64,000 nucleotides of DNA from Paracoccaceae bacterium (GCA_003605175.1 QWDA01000007.1:124001-188000), one strand, 5' to 3'; positions 53,671 to 63,060 are shown, numbered from the stretch's first letter. Program-made: numbers and translations. Notes: generated by a model not told the origin, from the sequence alone.

Positions 53671-55265
53671 AGCCGGTAGAACGGTGTTTCACGCGCGAGC
53701 GCCAGCGCCGGCCCGTCCTCCTCGAGCAGCTTCACAATCGCGTTCCGGGCCATCATACCGATCGGGCAGAGCGGCACCAGAACGTACTCCGCCGCGTCGA
53801 GCCCCGTGAGCGTCCCGTAATTCCACGGCGCCGCGCCCTGAAAGGGCGTGCCCCCGGCATAAAGCCAGTGCGACGAGATCATGTCGGCCACGAAGACCCG
53901 TCCGCGCTCCTCCGACGAAAGGTCCTCCGCAATCGTCGCGAGCGAGGCCCGGATCCCGACGGTGATCTTGCAACCCGGCAGGGTTTCACCCTGGAATTCC
54001 ACCGGCGCATAGGCCGGCACCCGTTCGCCCAGCGCCGCGTAGGGCTGGCCCGGATCGGTCAGTGTCTCCTCCGCCCGCACCAGCTCGGCCGGCGCCTGCG
54101 GCATGTAGATGTCTCCCAGCCCCGCCCGCTCCGGCACCATGAGGATATAGCGCGCGCCGTCGAGCAGGATCAGCCGCGGCCCGCTCACCGCGTGGTTCTG
54201 CATCAGCGGCACCGACAGGATGAAGGCGGCGAAACCCGCCAGCCCGACCCCGACGCTCGGGTCCTTCCCGGGTGGGATCCCCTCTGCCCGCGCCGGGCGC
54301 AGCGCAAAGAGAAGCACCCAGAGCAGGATCAGCCAGACCGGGTCGTTCCCGTAGTTCTGCCAGGTCACGTAGAGGAAGGCCGGGATCAGGATCAGGATCG
54401 ACAGCCCCTCGGCCGCCGCCCCGCCCCGCCGCAGGACCATCGCCCCGGCAAGCGCCGTCGCCACACCGACGAAATAGGCCGGCGAGATCACCAGCGCATG
54501 GAGCTCGTATCCCGGAGCCCGGCGCACCGCCCCATGCGCCACCGCCCGGAGATCGCCGAGATAGGCCAGGATCGCCGCCGGCCCCAGAAGTGCCACCAGA
54601 ACCGCCGCCAGCACCGCGCCCGCGACGGCCGCCGCCAACAGAAGCGCCCAATCCCGTCGCACCAGCAGGATCAAGACGAGCGCCGGCGCGAAGGCGACCA
54701 CATAGGTCGCCTTCAGAAATGCCAGCACCGCCACGCATCCCGCCACCACCGCGCCATCGATCCAGGGCCGCGCCCGCCCGAGGGGCGGCAGCACCGCGAC
54801 GACCACGGCGGCAAAGCTCACCACCCAGGCCCAGCGGTTGTAATGCATCGACACCGCGACGATCGACCCGGCCGCGCCATGGCTGAGCGAGGTGAGGAGC
54901 AACGCGGAGATCCCCGCGAACCCGTAGCCCAACCGCGCCGGAAGCCGCGTCCGGGTCGCCCAGCCGATCGGTATCGCCGCCGCCAGCGCGAAGAGCACCT
55001 GCCCGATCACGAAGGCCAGCCCCAGATCGGCGCCCATGCGCAGGCCCGGCACGAAGGGCCAGAAGGCCAGCGCGCCCAGGGGTGTCATGAAGTCTCGATG
55101 CGCCCGTTCGCCCGCCGCCATGCGAAGCACGATATCGGCAAGGTGCAGCGCATCGCCCTCGTAACTCGTGATGAAGAGCCCGCCCTTGAGCAGGACCGGA
55201 AGCAATCCGGCGAGGACCAGCCCCACCAGAAGAAGCGCGAGTTTTCCGGGATTTGGACGGCTCAT
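53652..55265 (-). CDS. Polytopic membrane protein, glycosyltransferase-like (GT-C type?)
   Basis: A 537-residue protein with about 10-11 membrane helices in the first 400 residues (LALLLVGLVLAGLLPVLLKG, LGLAFVIGQVLFALAAAIPI, AWVVSFAAVVVAVLPPLG, LLLAAAVAGAVLAAVLVALL) and a soluble C-terminal part of about 140 residues (LVRAEETLTDPGQPYAALGE, ISSHWLYAGGTPFQGAAPW). The layout resembles GT-C lipid-sugar transferases or polymerases, but no catalytic motif is clear. ATG 55265 with GAGG upstream. Convergent overlap of 19 bp with cpaA. Confidence 0.6.
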   Translation of the reverse strand: MSRPNPGKLALLLVGLVLAGLLPVLLKGGLFITSYEGDALHLADIVLRMAAGERAHRDFMTPLGALAFWPFVPGLRMGADLGLAFVIGQVLFALAAAIPIGWATRTRLPARLGYGFAGISALLLTSLSHGAAGSIVAVSMHYNRWAWVVSFAAVVVAVLPPLGRARPWIDGAVVAGCVAVLAFLKATYVVAFAPALVLILLVRRDWALLLAAAVAGAVLAAVLVALLGPAAILAYLGDLRAVAHGAVRRAPGYELHALVISPAYFVGVATALAGAMVLRRGGAAAEGLSILILIPAFLYVTWQNYGNDPVWLILLWVLLFALRPARAEGIPPGKDPSVGVGLAGFAAFILSVPLMQNHAVSGPRLILLDGARYILMVPERAGLGDIYMPQAPAELVRAEETLTDPGQPYAALGERVPAYAPVEFQGETLPGCKITVGIRASLATIAEDLSSEERGRVFVADMISSHWLYAGGTPFQGAAPWNYGTLTGLDAAEYVLVPLCPIGMMARNAIVKLLEEDGPALALARETPFYRLYRVGG

Positions 55266-55405
55266 CCCCACCTCTTTTCATTATTTGGCCACAATAGCGC
55301 GCGAGACTTGGTGAATGAACGCCGTGCGTGTCGGACGGGCCCGGATTTCCGGGCCTCTATGGCTTGTGCGGCACGGTTGGCCCCCGAGACCAGGATCCGA
55401 CACTG

Positions 55406-56716
55406 ATGAACGTCCAAGCCACGAACGTGATGGCCCCGCCCGCGCCGCGGAGCCTGTCCGAGATGCAGCTTCCCGTCACCATGATGCGCGACATCGTGCT
55501 GAAAACCATGTTCCGCATGAACCTCGACATGGTGACCGAGCTGGCCCGCGCCGTCTGCCTGCCGGTCTCCGTGACCCAGGAGATCGTCGATCTCGGCCGC
55601 ACCCAGAAACTGATCGAGGCCACCGGCACCCTGCACGCCAATTCGGGCGGCGAGATGGGCTACCAGCTTACCGATTCCGGCAAGGCCCGCGCGCTCGACG
55701 CGCTCTCGCAATCGGAATACTACGGCGCCATGCCGGTGCCGCTCGAGGTCTATGCCGAGCAGGTGAAGCGCCAGTCGATCCGCAACATCCACGTCTCGCG
55801 CGACCAGCTGACCGGCGCCATGGGCCACCTGATCCTGCCCGGCCACCTGCTCGACCATCTCGGGCCCGCGGTCGGCGCCGGCCGCTCGATCCTGATGTAC
55901 GGCCCGCCGGGCAACGGGAAATCCTCGATCTCGAACGGCATCCGCGACGCGCTCGGCGACAAGATCTACATCCCCCGCGCCATCGAATATTCCGGCCAGG
56001 TCATCACCGTCTACGACCCGATCGTGCATTCCGCCGCCGAGGAGCAAATCGACGATCCGTCGAGCCTGCGCCGCTCCGCCGGCCGCTTCGACACCCGCTA
56101 CGTGCTCTGCGAGCGCCCGACCGTGATCACCGGCGGCGAGCTTTCGCTCTCCATGCTCGACCTCGTCTACAACCCGGTTGCCCGGACCTACCAGGCGCCG
56201 CTGCAGCTGAAATCGACCGGCGGCATCTTCATCGTCGACGACCTTGGCCGTCAGGAAGAACCGCCGCAGGCGCTGGTCAACCGCTGGATCGTGCCGCTCG
56301 AAGAGGGCCGCGACATCCTCGCGCTGCAATCGGGCGAGAAATTCGAGGTGCCCTTCGACACGCTGGTGATCTTCTCCACCAACTTCCACCCGAACGAGAT
56401 CTTCGACAAGGCGGCGCTGCGCCGGATCTTCTTCAAGATCAAGATCGACGGGCCGGACCAGGAGGACTACCTCAAGATCTTCGCGATGGTGGCGAAGAAG
56501 CGGAAGATGCCGCTCGACGAGGAAACCCTCATCCACCTGATGAAGAACAAGTATCCCGAGATCGACAACGTCTACGCGAACTACCAGCCGATCTTCCTGA
56601 TCGACCAGATGATCTCGATCTGCGAGTTCGAGGGCATCCCCTACCAGATGTCGCCCGAGCTGATCGACCGCGCCTGGGCGAACATGTTCGTCAAGGAAGA
56701 GCATATCGTCCACTAG
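55406..56716 (+). CDS. AAA-family ATPase next to the Tad locus
   Basis: A 436-residue protein. The N-terminal half is a helical regulatory domain (RDIVLKTMFRMNLDMVTELA, SQSEYYGAMPVPLEVYAEQV). The AAA core has Walker A YGPPGNGKSSISNGIRDALG (Lys172) and a Walker B-like GGIFIVDDLGRQEEPPQALV, sensor-like DTLVIFSTNFHPNEIFD. A divergent AAA+ of this type is often found just after Tad genes in Rhodobacterales, so a role in pilus control is plausible by context only. ATG 55406 chosen by the natural N-terminus. It has 140 bp to the opposite-strand gene. Confidence 0.8.
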   Translation: MNVQATNVMAPPAPRSLSEMQLPVTMMRDIVLKTMFRMNLDMVTELARAVCLPVSVTQEIVDLGRTQKLIEATGTLHANSGGEMGYQLTDSGKARALDALSQSEYYGAMPVPLEVYAEQVKRQSIRNIHVSRDQLTGAMGHLILPGHLLDHLGPAVGAGRSILMYGPPGNGKSSISNGIRDALGDKIYIPRAIEYSGQVITVYDPIVHSAAEEQIDDPSSLRRSAGRFDTRYVLCERPTVITGGELSLSMLDLVYNPVARTYQAPLQLKSTGGIFIVDDLGRQEEPPQALVNRWIVPLEEGRDILALQSGEKFEVPFDTLVIFSTNFHPNEIFDKAALRRIFFKIKIDGPDQEDYLKIFAMVAKKRKMPLDEETLIHLMKNKYPEIDNVYANYQPIFLIDQMISICEFEGIPYQMSPELIDRAWANMFVKEEHIVH

Positions 56717-56720
56717 GTTT

Positions 56721-56800
56721 CGCCTCCTGCGGAGGCGACCGGGGCGAGGGGGCTTTGCCCCCTCGCGCTCCCCCAGAGTTTTTTCGGGCAAGAAGAAGGC
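56721..56800 (+). repeat. Double-hairpin dispersed repeat B (terminator of the AAA gene)
   Basis: Hairpin 2: CGCCTCC-TGC-GGAGGCG (56721-56737). Hairpin 1: GCGAGGGGGC-TTT-GCCCCCTCGC (56744-56766). Then GCTCCCCCAGAG and TTTTTTCGGGCAAGAAG, which gives a T-run. It matches repeat A (25283-25365) read in reverse. It follows the AAA stop codon by four bases. Confidence 0.7.
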
Positions 56801-56845
56801 AGAGCCGGGTTTCTCCGGCACGTCCGGATCGCTATCTCTCGCGAC

Positions 56846-59254
56846 ATGCGCGCGATGCCGGAACCCTTTCAGAGCTGGTTTGCCAGCCGCGGCTGGTCCG
56901 CCCATCCGCACCAGCTCGAGATGGCCGCGCGCGCCGGCGCCCCGTCGCTCCTCCTGATCGCGCCCACCGGCGGCGGCAAGACCCTCGCCGGCTTTCTCCC
57001 CTCGCTCGTCGAACTGGCGGACGGCCGGCACGCGGGCCTCCACACGCTCTACGTCTCGCCGCTCAAGGCGCTCGCCGCCGATATCCGCCGCAATCTCGGC
57101 ACGCCCATCGCCGAGATGGGCCTGCCGATCCGCGTCGAGGACCGCACCGGCGACACCTCCGCCAGCGCCCGCAAGCGCCAGCGCGCCGACCCGCCCCATA
57201 TCCTCCTGACCACTCCCGAAAGCCTCGCGCTGCTCCTCTCCTACGAGGACGCGCCGCGCATCTTCGCCGGGCTCGAGCGCGTGATCGTCGACGAGATCCA
57301 CGCGCTCGCCGAATCGAAGCGCGGCGACCAGCTCATGCTCGGCCTCGCCCGACTCCAGACGCTGCGCCCCGGTCTGCGCCGGGTCGGCCTCTCCGCCACC
57401 GTGGAGGATCCGCCCGCCATCGCCCGCCTGCTCGCCCGCCACCCCGATCCCTGCCCGATCCTGCTCGCCGATCCGGGCCCAGAGCCCGATATCGCCATGC
57501 TCGAGACCGTGGAGCGCCCGCCCTGGGCCGGCGGCGGTGGAAAATACGCGATCCCGGCGGTGCTCGAGCGGATCCGCCGCCACAAGACCACGCTGATCTT
57601 CCACAACACCCGCGCCCAGGCCGAAATCTTCTTCCACCAGCTCTGGCTCGCCAATTCCGACACCCTGCCGATCGGCATCCACCACGGCTCGCTCGCCCGC
57701 GAACAGCGCGAAAGGGTCGAAGCAGCCATGGCCCGCGGCGAGTTGCGCGCCATCGTCTGCACCGGCTCGCTCGATCTCGGCATCGACTGGGGCGATGTCG
57801 ACCTTGTCATCCAGGTCGGCGCGCCCAAGAACGTGAAGCGCCTGATCCAGCGGATCGGCCGCGCCAACCACCGCTACAACGCGCCGTCGAAGGCGCTCCT
57901 CGTGCCCGCCAACCGCTTCGAGGTGGTCGAATGCGTCGCGGCGCTCGAAGCCGCCCGCGAACACGATCTCGACGGAGACCCGCGCGGACCGGGCCCCCGC
58001 GACGTGCTCTGCCAGCAGATCCTGCTCACCGCCTGCGCCGGCCCGTTCGACGCGGGCGCGCTCCATGCCGAGATTACCTCCGCCGGCGCGTATCGGGACC
58101 TCACGCGGGACCAGTTCGACGCCTGCCTCGACTTCACAGCCACCGGCGGCTACGCGCTCCGCGCCTATGACCGCTGGCAGCGCCTGAAACGGCGCCCCGA
58201 CGGGCTCTGGGAACTCCGCGACCCCCGGGCCGCGCAGCGCATCCGCATGAATATCGGCACGATCCAGGACACCGAAACGCTCAAGGTCCGCCTCCGCGGC
58301 CGGGGCCGTCCGCTCGGCGAGGTCGAGGAAGCCTTCGCCGCGACCCTGACACCCGGCGACACCTTCCTCATCGGCGGCGAGATCGTCCGCTACGAAGCCC
58401 TCCGCGAATTGAGCGTCGAGGTTACCCGCCGCGCCGACAAGCCGCCGAAGATCGCCGTCTTTGCAGGCACCAAGTTCGCCACCTCGACCCAACTGTCGCA
58501 CCGCATCCTCGCGATGTTCCGCCAGCCCGGCTGGCCCGAACTCCCCGCCCACACCGCCGAATGGCTCGCCCTGCAGCGCGCGCGCTCGAAGCTCCCGGAA
58601 GCCGACAGGATCCTCGTCGAAAGCTTCCCCTTCGAGGGCCGCGAACATACCTGCATCTACGGTTTCGCCGGCCGCAACGCGATGCAGACCCTCGGCCTGC
58701 TCCTCACCAAGCGGATGGAGGAGGAAGGCCTCGCGCCGATGGGCTTCGTCGCCACCGACTACGCCGTGCTGATCTGGGGGCTCGACCGCCTGCCCGACCC
58801 GGCGCCGCTTTTCGACCCGGACGCGCTCCGGAAGGGCTTCGAAACCTGGCTCGCCGGCAACGCGGTGATGAAGCGCACCTTCCGCGCCTCGGCCACCATC
58901 GCCGGGCTGATCGAACGCAACTACGGCGGCCAGCGCAAGTCCGGCCGGCAGGCCACCTTTTCCTCCGACATCCTCTACGACACGCTCGCGAAATACGACC
59001 CCGACCACCTCCTGATGCAGATCACCCGCGAGGAGGCACTCCGCGGCCTCGTCGATTTTGGCCGGATCGAGGAGATGCTGGCCCGCACCGCCGGCCGCAT
59101 CGACCACGTGGTCACCGACCGCGTGACGCCCCTTGCGGCGCCACTCTTCCTCGAACACGGCCGCGTCCCGGTCCACGGAGCCGCCACCGAACGCCTCCTC
59201 GCCGAAGAGACCGCCCGCCTCATGTCCGAGGCCGGCCTGGACCAAGCCCTCTGA
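56846..59254 (+). CDS. Lhr-like DEXH-box helicase, ligase-associated DNA damage response
   Basis: An 802-residue SF2 helicase. Walker A: APTGGGKTLAGFLPSL (Lys45). Walker B: DEIHALAE (about 149-156). Motif III SATVEDP, and motif VI region QRIGRANHRYNAP. The C-terminal Lhr-core domain (QTLGLLLTKRMEEEGLAPMG) is typical of the helicase that pairs with PdeM and an ATP-dependent ligase in alphaproteobacteria. The ligase and exonuclease are not in the window. ATG 56846; MPEPFQ at 56855 is an alternative. Confidence 0.93.
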   Translation: MRAMPEPFQSWFASRGWSAHPHQLEMAARAGAPSLLLIAPTGGGKTLAGFLPSLVELADGRHAGLHTLYVSPLKALAADIRRNLGTPIAEMGLPIRVEDRTGDTSASARKRQRADPPHILLTTPESLALLLSYEDAPRIFAGLERVIVDEIHALAESKRGDQLMLGLARLQTLRPGLRRVGLSATVEDPPAIARLLARHPDPCPILLADPGPEPDIAMLETVERPPWAGGGGKYAIPAVLERIRRHKTTLIFHNTRAQAEIFFHQLWLANSDTLPIGIHHGSLAREQRERVEAAMARGELRAIVCTGSLDLGIDWGDVDLVIQVGAPKNVKRLIQRIGRANHRYNAPSKALLVPANRFEVVECVAALEAAREHDLDGDPRGPGPRDVLCQQILLTACAGPFDAGALHAEITSAGAYRDLTRDQFDACLDFTATGGYALRAYDRWQRLKRRPDGLWELRDPRAAQRIRMNIGTIQDTETLKVRLRGRGRPLGEVEEAFAATLTPGDTFLIGGEIVRYEALRELSVEVTRRADKPPKIAVFAGTKFATSTQLSHRILAMFRQPGWPELPAHTAEWLALQRARSKLPEADRILVESFPFEGREHTCIYGFAGRNAMQTLGLLLTKRMEEEGLAPMGFVATDYAVLIWGLDRLPDPAPLFDPDALRKGFETWLAGNAVMKRTFRASATIAGLIERNYGGQRKSGRQATFSSDILYDTLAKYDPDHLLMQITREEALRGLVDFGRIEEMLARTAGRIDHVVTDRVTPLAAPLFLEHGRVPVHGAATERLLAEETARLMSEAGLDQAL

Positions 59255-59263
59255 TCCGCGCCC

Positions 59264-59320
59264 GCTTCATCCGGCCGAAAATACTCCGGGGGGCGGGGGC
59301 AGCGCCCCCTCTTGCAAAAC
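59264..59320. repeat. Double-hairpin dispersed repeat C (degenerate copy)
   Basis: CTTCATCCGGCCGAAAATACTCCGG followed by GGGGGC-AGC-GCCCCC and CTCTTGCAAAAC. It shares the leading CTTC...CTCCGGGGG pattern with repeat A; its second hairpin is missing. It lies in the short gap between the helicase and pdeM. Confidence 0.55.
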
Positions 59321-59346
59321 CCAACCCGGCGTGCTGTGAACGAAGC

Positions 59347-60024
59347 ATGAACGAATGCGCGATCCCCCTCCTCGGCGCCCGGCTCCTGCCGCTGCCGTCC
59401 GGCGCGCTCCACTGGCCCGAGCGCGGCCTCCTCGCGGTCTCCGACCTGCATCTCGGCAAATCCGGCCGCATCGCCCGGCGGGGCGGTACCCTGCTCCCGC
59501 CCTACGAGACCCGCGACACGCTGGCCCGCCTCGCCGCCGATCTCGACCGCACTGGCGCCCGCAACGTGGTCTGCCTCGGCGACAGCTTCGACGATTGCGC
59601 CGCCGCCGGCGCGCTCGCCGAGGAGGACCGGCTCTGGATCGCCCGGCTCCAGGCCGGCCGGCGCTGGGTCTGGATCGAGGGCAATCACGATCCGGGCCCG
59701 ATCGGCCTCGGCGGCAGCCACCGGGCCGCGCTCACCGAGGGGCCGCTCACCTTCCGCCACATCGCCGAACCCGGGGCCATCGGCGAGATCTCCGGCCACT
59801 ACCACCCTAAGGCCGAGATCCGGGCCCGCGGCCGCAGCGTGACCCGGCCCTGCTTCCTCTACGACGCCGCGCGCCTCGTGATGCCGGCCTACGGCACCTA
59901 TACCGGCGGGCTGCGCTGGACCGACCCGGCGCTGCGCAGCCTGTTCGACGCCACCGCCTTCGCCGCCCTGACGGGCGACCCGGTGCGCCAGGTCCCGGCC
60001 CCGAAACCGGCGGACGCGGCATGA
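59347..60024 (+). CDS. pdeM: PdeM, ligase-associated metallophosphoesterase
   Basis: A 225-residue calcineurin-like phosphoesterase. Metal motifs: LLAVSDLHLGKSGR (DxH), NVVCLGDSFDDCAAAGALAE (GDxxD), WIEGNHDPGPIGLG (GNHD), EISGHYHPKAEIRA (GHxH). In the Lhr-PdeM-ligase repair group it acts as a nuclease or phosphodiesterase on damaged DNA. ATG 59347; stop overlaps the thioesterase start (ATGA). Confidence 0.92.
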   Translation: MNECAIPLLGARLLPLPSGALHWPERGLLAVSDLHLGKSGRIARRGGTLLPPYETRDTLARLAADLDRTGARNVVCLGDSFDDCAAAGALAEEDRLWIARLQAGRRWVWIEGNHDPGPIGLGGSHRAALTEGPLTFRHIAEPGAIGEISGHYHPKAEIRARGRSVTRPCFLYDAARLVMPAYGTYTGGLRWTDPALRSLFDATAFAALTGDPVRQVPAPKPADAA

Positions 60025-60473
60025 CGGATACGGGCGACGGCGACTGGGATCCGCTCGATCCGGAGATCGAAGCGAGGGTCCGTGCGAGTTTCGCGGCCCA
60101 GGGGCTGATGCAGACCTTCGGCGCCCGGATCGCCCGGCTCGGGCGAGGGCGCGTGACTATCGCCGCGCCGATCGGTCCCGGCGTCACCCAGCAGATGGGA
60201 TTCGCCCATGCCGGGCTCAGCTTCGCCATCGGCGACAGCGCGGCCGGCTACGCGGCCCTCTCGGCCTTGGAAATGGGCGCCGAAGTCCTGACCAGCGAAA
60301 TGAAGATCCACCTCCTCGCCCCGGCCCGGGGCGAGACGCTCGAGGCCCATGGCCGCGTCATCCGCGCCGGCCGCCGCCTCGTCGTCGTCGCGGCCGATAT
60401 CCACGCGCTCGACAGGGGCGAGCGCCGCCACGTCGCCACGCTCCTCGGCTCGATGATCCCGATCGAGACCTAG
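60021..60473 (+). CDS. PaaI-family hotdog thioesterase
   Basis: A 150-residue hotdog protein: TFGARIARLGRGRVTIAAPI, GFAHAGLSFAIGDSAAGYAA, LTSEMKIHLLAPARGETLEA, GRVIRAGRRLVVVAADIHAL. The Asp/Ser catalytic context (GDSAAGYAALSALEMG) is PaaI-like. Substrate unknown. Starts within pdeM (ATGA), ends overlapping the CDGSH gene on the other strand by four bases. Confidence 0.85.
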   Translation: MTDTGDGDWDPLDPEIEARVRASFAAQGLMQTFGARIARLGRGRVTIAAPIGPGVTQQMGFAHAGLSFAIGDSAAGYAALSALEMGAEVLTSEMKIHLLAPARGETLEAHGRVIRAGRRLVVVAADIHALDRGERRHVATLLGSMIPIET

Positions 60474-61126
60474 CCGCCTTTCTCCTGCGGCCCCGGTGCG
60501 GCAAAGCCCGCTGCCTTGTGGCTGCCGTCGCAGAACGGCTTGTTCTTCGACTGCCCGCAGCGACACAGGAACGCCCGCGTGCCCCGGTGCACCCGCCGCC
60601 CGGTCCCCGATGTGATCTCGAGCGGACCCCGCGCCTTGAGGGGCCCGTTCTCGCAGGGCACGATCTCCAGGACCGCGCCGGGATCCGCGCCCGGGGCGTC
60701 CTTGCCGGAGGCCTCCGGCTCGCCCGTCGCCCGGAAGCCCGCTTCCACATGGGAATGGTCGCAGAACGGCATCGCCTTCGACTGTCCGCAGCGGCAGAGC
60801 GTCGCGCGGGTCATCTGCACACCGTCCACCACCAGCCGTCCATGCAGCGCGTTGGGTCCGTTTTCCAGTAGCGCCATCCGGTTGATCCCGGGAGGCGCCT
60901 CCTCGGCCCCGCCATCGCGCCGCGCATAGGTCAGCGCGCCCGAGGGGCAGGTCCGCACCATCGCCGCGATCTCCTCGGCGGGCGCTGCGTCCGGATCGAC
61001 CCAGGGACGACGCCCGGGATCGAACACCTGCGGCAGCTTCAGGTAGCAGTTCCGCGCATGGATGCAGCGGCCTGCATCGAAGCGGATTTCAATCGCCGTG
61101 CCGGGATAGCTGCGGGGTTTCGACAT
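60470..61126 (-). CDS. Double-CDGSH iron-sulfur protein with Fer4_19-like domain
   Basis: A 218-residue protein. The N-terminal Fer4_19/MjtF-like part has GRCIHARNCYLKLPQVFDPG and AAMVRTCPSGALTYARRDGG. Then two CDGSH centres: TLCRCGQSKAMPFCDHSH and FLCRCGQSKNKPFCDGSH, each with CxC...C...H binding [2Fe-2S]. Such proteins in bacteria are redox or Fe-S transfer proteins of unknown partner. ATG 61126. The first centre has H instead of G in DHSH, still with His. Confidence 0.92.
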   Translation of the reverse strand: MSKPRSYPGTAIEIRFDAGRCIHARNCYLKLPQVFDPGRRPWVDPDAAPAEEIAAMVRTCPSGALTYARRDGGAEEAPPGINRMALLENGPNALHGRLVVDGVQMTRATLCRCGQSKAMPFCDHSHVEAGFRATGEPEASGKDAPGADPGAVLEIVPCENGPLKARGPLEITSGTGRRVHRGTRAFLCRCGQSKNKPFCDGSHKAAGFAAPGPQEKGG

Positions 61127-61202
61127 CGTGGCCTCCCTCGGTCGCCCAACTAGAGGATACGGGATGCCTCGCAGTCAAGGCCCCGCCGGACCCATCGCAT
61201 GC

Positions 61203-61229
61203 TTGAACTTAAGCCTGCAGTTATATAAT
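61203..61229 (+). promoter_or_regulatory. Promoter of the ArsR/AHSA1 pair
   Basis: TTGAAC (61203-61208), 15-bp spacer, TATAAT (61224-61229). The -10 ends only nine bases before ATG 61239, so the transcript would be nearly leaderless. TTATATAA (61221-61228) is a palindrome that an ArsR protein could bind. Confidence 0.55.
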
Positions 61230-61238
61230 AATCTTGTT

Positions 61239-61580
61239 ATGACAGAATCGCTGACCCCGGTCTTCTCCGCCCTCGCCGATCCGACCCGGCAGACGATCCT
61301 CGAACGTCTTCGGGCGGGCGAGGCGAGCGCCAGCGCCCTTGCCGAACCCTTTGCCATGTCCCAACCTGCCGTGTCGCGGCATCTCAAGGTGCTCGAGCGC
61401 GCGGGTCTGATCACCCACCGGCGCAGCGGCACAAGGCGGATGTTCCGCATCGCGCCACACCGGCTGGCGCAACTGGAAAGCTGGCTCGAAACCTTCCGGA
61501 GCACGATGGAGGCGAACTATGCCCGCCTCGACGCGCTGCTCTACGAAACCGACACCCTGCGAAAGGATACCTCGCCATGA
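61239..61580 (+). CDS. ArsR-family transcriptional regulator
   Basis: A 113-residue winged-helix protein: PVFSALADPTRQTILERLRA, then ALAEPFAMSQPAVSRHLKVL and ERAGLITHRRSGTRRMFRIA. No metal-binding Cys motif (no ELCVCDL) is present, so it belongs to the non-metal branch linked to AHSA1/SRPBCC genes. ATG 61239; the -10 box lies nine bases before it. Stop overlaps the next gene (ATGA). Likely autorepressor. Confidence 0.9.
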   Translation: MTESLTPVFSALADPTRQTILERLRAGEASASALAEPFAMSQPAVSRHLKVLERAGLITHRRSGTRRMFRIAPHRLAQLESWLETFRSTMEANYARLDALLYETDTLRKDTSP

Positions 61581-62050
61581 CACTCAAGGTCGACCGCATT
61601 GCGCCCAACCGACTGCGCCTCACCCGGCGCTTCGCCGCGCCGCCCGAGCGGGTCTGGCAGGCGCATTTCGACCCGGAGATCCTACCCCGCTGGCTGACCG
61701 GGCCGGACGGTTGGACGATGACCGAATGCGAAGTCGACCTCCGCACGGGCGGCGGCTTCCGCTGCGTCTGGGCCGAGGACGCGACCGGCGAAGGCTTTCA
61801 CATCACCGGAACCTACGATGTCCTCGACCCGCCGCGCCGCTCAGTGCATCGCGAGGTGATGCACCTTCCCGACCCGACGCCGGAGAACCTGATCGAGACC
61901 CTGTTCGAACCGGACGGCTCCGGAACGCTGATGATCCAGACCATGACCCTGCCCGATGCCGACAGCGTTGAGACGATGCTCGCCACCGGCATGACCGAGG
62001 GCATGGAACTTAGCTACGCGCGGTTCGAAACCCTCGAGGCCGCGGCCTAG
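61577..62050 (+). CDS. AHSA1/SRPBCC domain protein
   Basis: A 157-residue START-like fold: [100 protein letters not shown]. Typical partner of ArsR regulators; ligand and function unknown. Ends overlapping the folD stop on the other strand by four bases. Confidence 0.88.
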   Translation: MTLKVDRIAPNRLRLTRRFAAPPERVWQAHFDPEILPRWLTGPDGWTMTECEVDLRTGGGFRCVWAEDATGEGFHITGTYDVLDPPRRSVHREVMHLPDPTPENLIETLFEPDGSGTLMIQTMTLPDADSVETMLATGMTEGMELSYARFETLEAAA

Positions 62051-62937
62051 GCGGTCAGGCCCTCCGGCTCGGGCAAGCCGTTGGCCCGGCAGCAGGCGGT
62101 GAGCGTGTTCGCCAGAAGGCAGGCGATGGTCATCGGCCCGACGCCGCCCGGCACCGGCGTGATCGCGCCCGCCACCTCGGCGGCGCTCGCGAAATCGACA
62201 TCGCCCACCAGTTTCGGCTTGCCGTCGCGCTCGATGCGGTTGATGCCCACGTCGATCACCGTGGCGCCCGGCTTGATCCAGTCGCCCGGCACCATCTCGG
62301 GCCGGCCCACCGCCGCCACGACGATATCCGCGCGGCGCACCACCTCGGCCAGGTCCTTCGTCCGCGAATGCGCGATCGTCACCGTGCAGCTGTCCTTCAG
62401 GAGCAGTTGCGCCATCGGCTTGCCGACGATGTTCGACCGGCCGATCACCACCGCGTCCAGCCCCGACAGCGACCCGTGATGGTCGCGCAGCATCATCAGA
62501 GAGCCGAGCGGCGTGCAGGGCACCATGCTCTTCTGTCCCGTGCCGAGGAGGCCGACATTCGAGATGTGGAACCCGTCCACATCCTTCGCCGGATCGATCG
62601 CGTTGATGACGAGATCCTCGTTCATGTGTTTCGGCAGCGGCAGCTGCACCAGGATCCCGTGGATCGTCGGATCGGCGTTCAGCTCCTCCACGAGCGCCAG
62701 GAGCGCCTCCTCCGAGGTGTCAACGTCAAGCTTGTGCTCGACCGATTTCATCCCCGCCTCGACGGTCTGCTTGCCCTTCGAGCGGACATAGACCTGGCTG
62801 GCTGGATCCTCGCCCACCAGCACCACCGCCAGGCCTGGCGTGATCCCGTGATCCGCCTTCAGCCGCGCCACATGCGCCGCCACTTCGCCCCTGATCCGGG
62901 CCGCGAAGGCCTTGCCGTCGATGATAGTCGCGCTCAT
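62047..62937 (-). CDS. folD: FolD, methylenetetrahydrofolate dehydrogenase/cyclohydrolase
   Basis: A 296-residue bifunctional enzyme of one-carbon metabolism, interconverting methylene-, methenyl- and formyl-tetrahydrofolate. Features: [40 protein letters not shown] (Rossmann site), [36 protein letters not shown], and [20 protein letters not shown]. Catalytic Lys in [17 protein letters not shown] 62937; the frame is open 13 codons further but the family starts here. Convergent with AHSA1. Confidence 0.96.
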   Translation of the reverse strand: MSATIIDGKAFAARIRGEVAAHVARLKADHGITPGLAVVLVGEDPASQVYVRSKGKQTVEAGMKSVEHKLDVDTSEEALLALVEELNADPTIHGILVQLPLPKHMNEDLVINAIDPAKDVDGFHISNVGLLGTGQKSMVPCTPLGSLMMLRDHHGSLSGLDAVVIGRSNIVGKPMAQLLLKDSCTVTIAHSRTKDLAEVVRRADIVVAAVGRPEMVPGDWIKPGATVIDVGINRIERDGKPKLVGDVDFASAAEVAGAITPVPGGVGPMTIACLLANTLTACCRANGLPEPEGLTA

Positions 62938-63006
62938 TACGATCCCTCGATGTCCATTCGCGTCCAACCTCCTCACGGAGGCGCGCGGCGCAATCTCGGA
63001 TACGAC

Positions 63007-63031
63007 AAAGGCCGGCGCAAGGCCGACCTTT
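63007..63031 (-). terminator. Terminator after ftsH
   Basis: A stem of about 10 bp (AAAGGCCGGC with GCCGACCTTT, one mismatch) around GCAAG, followed on the minus strand by TTTGTCG. It lies 30 bp beyond the ftsH stop and before folD. Confidence 0.6.
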
Positions 63032-63060
63032 GGACTCGAAGCGCGGCAATACGCCCCGGC

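Noticed and set aside
55262-59245. 1327-codon open frame on the minus strand
   Set aside because: Shadow of the AAA ATPase and helicase genes on the other strand; its composition is Arg/Gly/Ala/Asp rich with no domain, while the plus-strand frames carry clear motifs.
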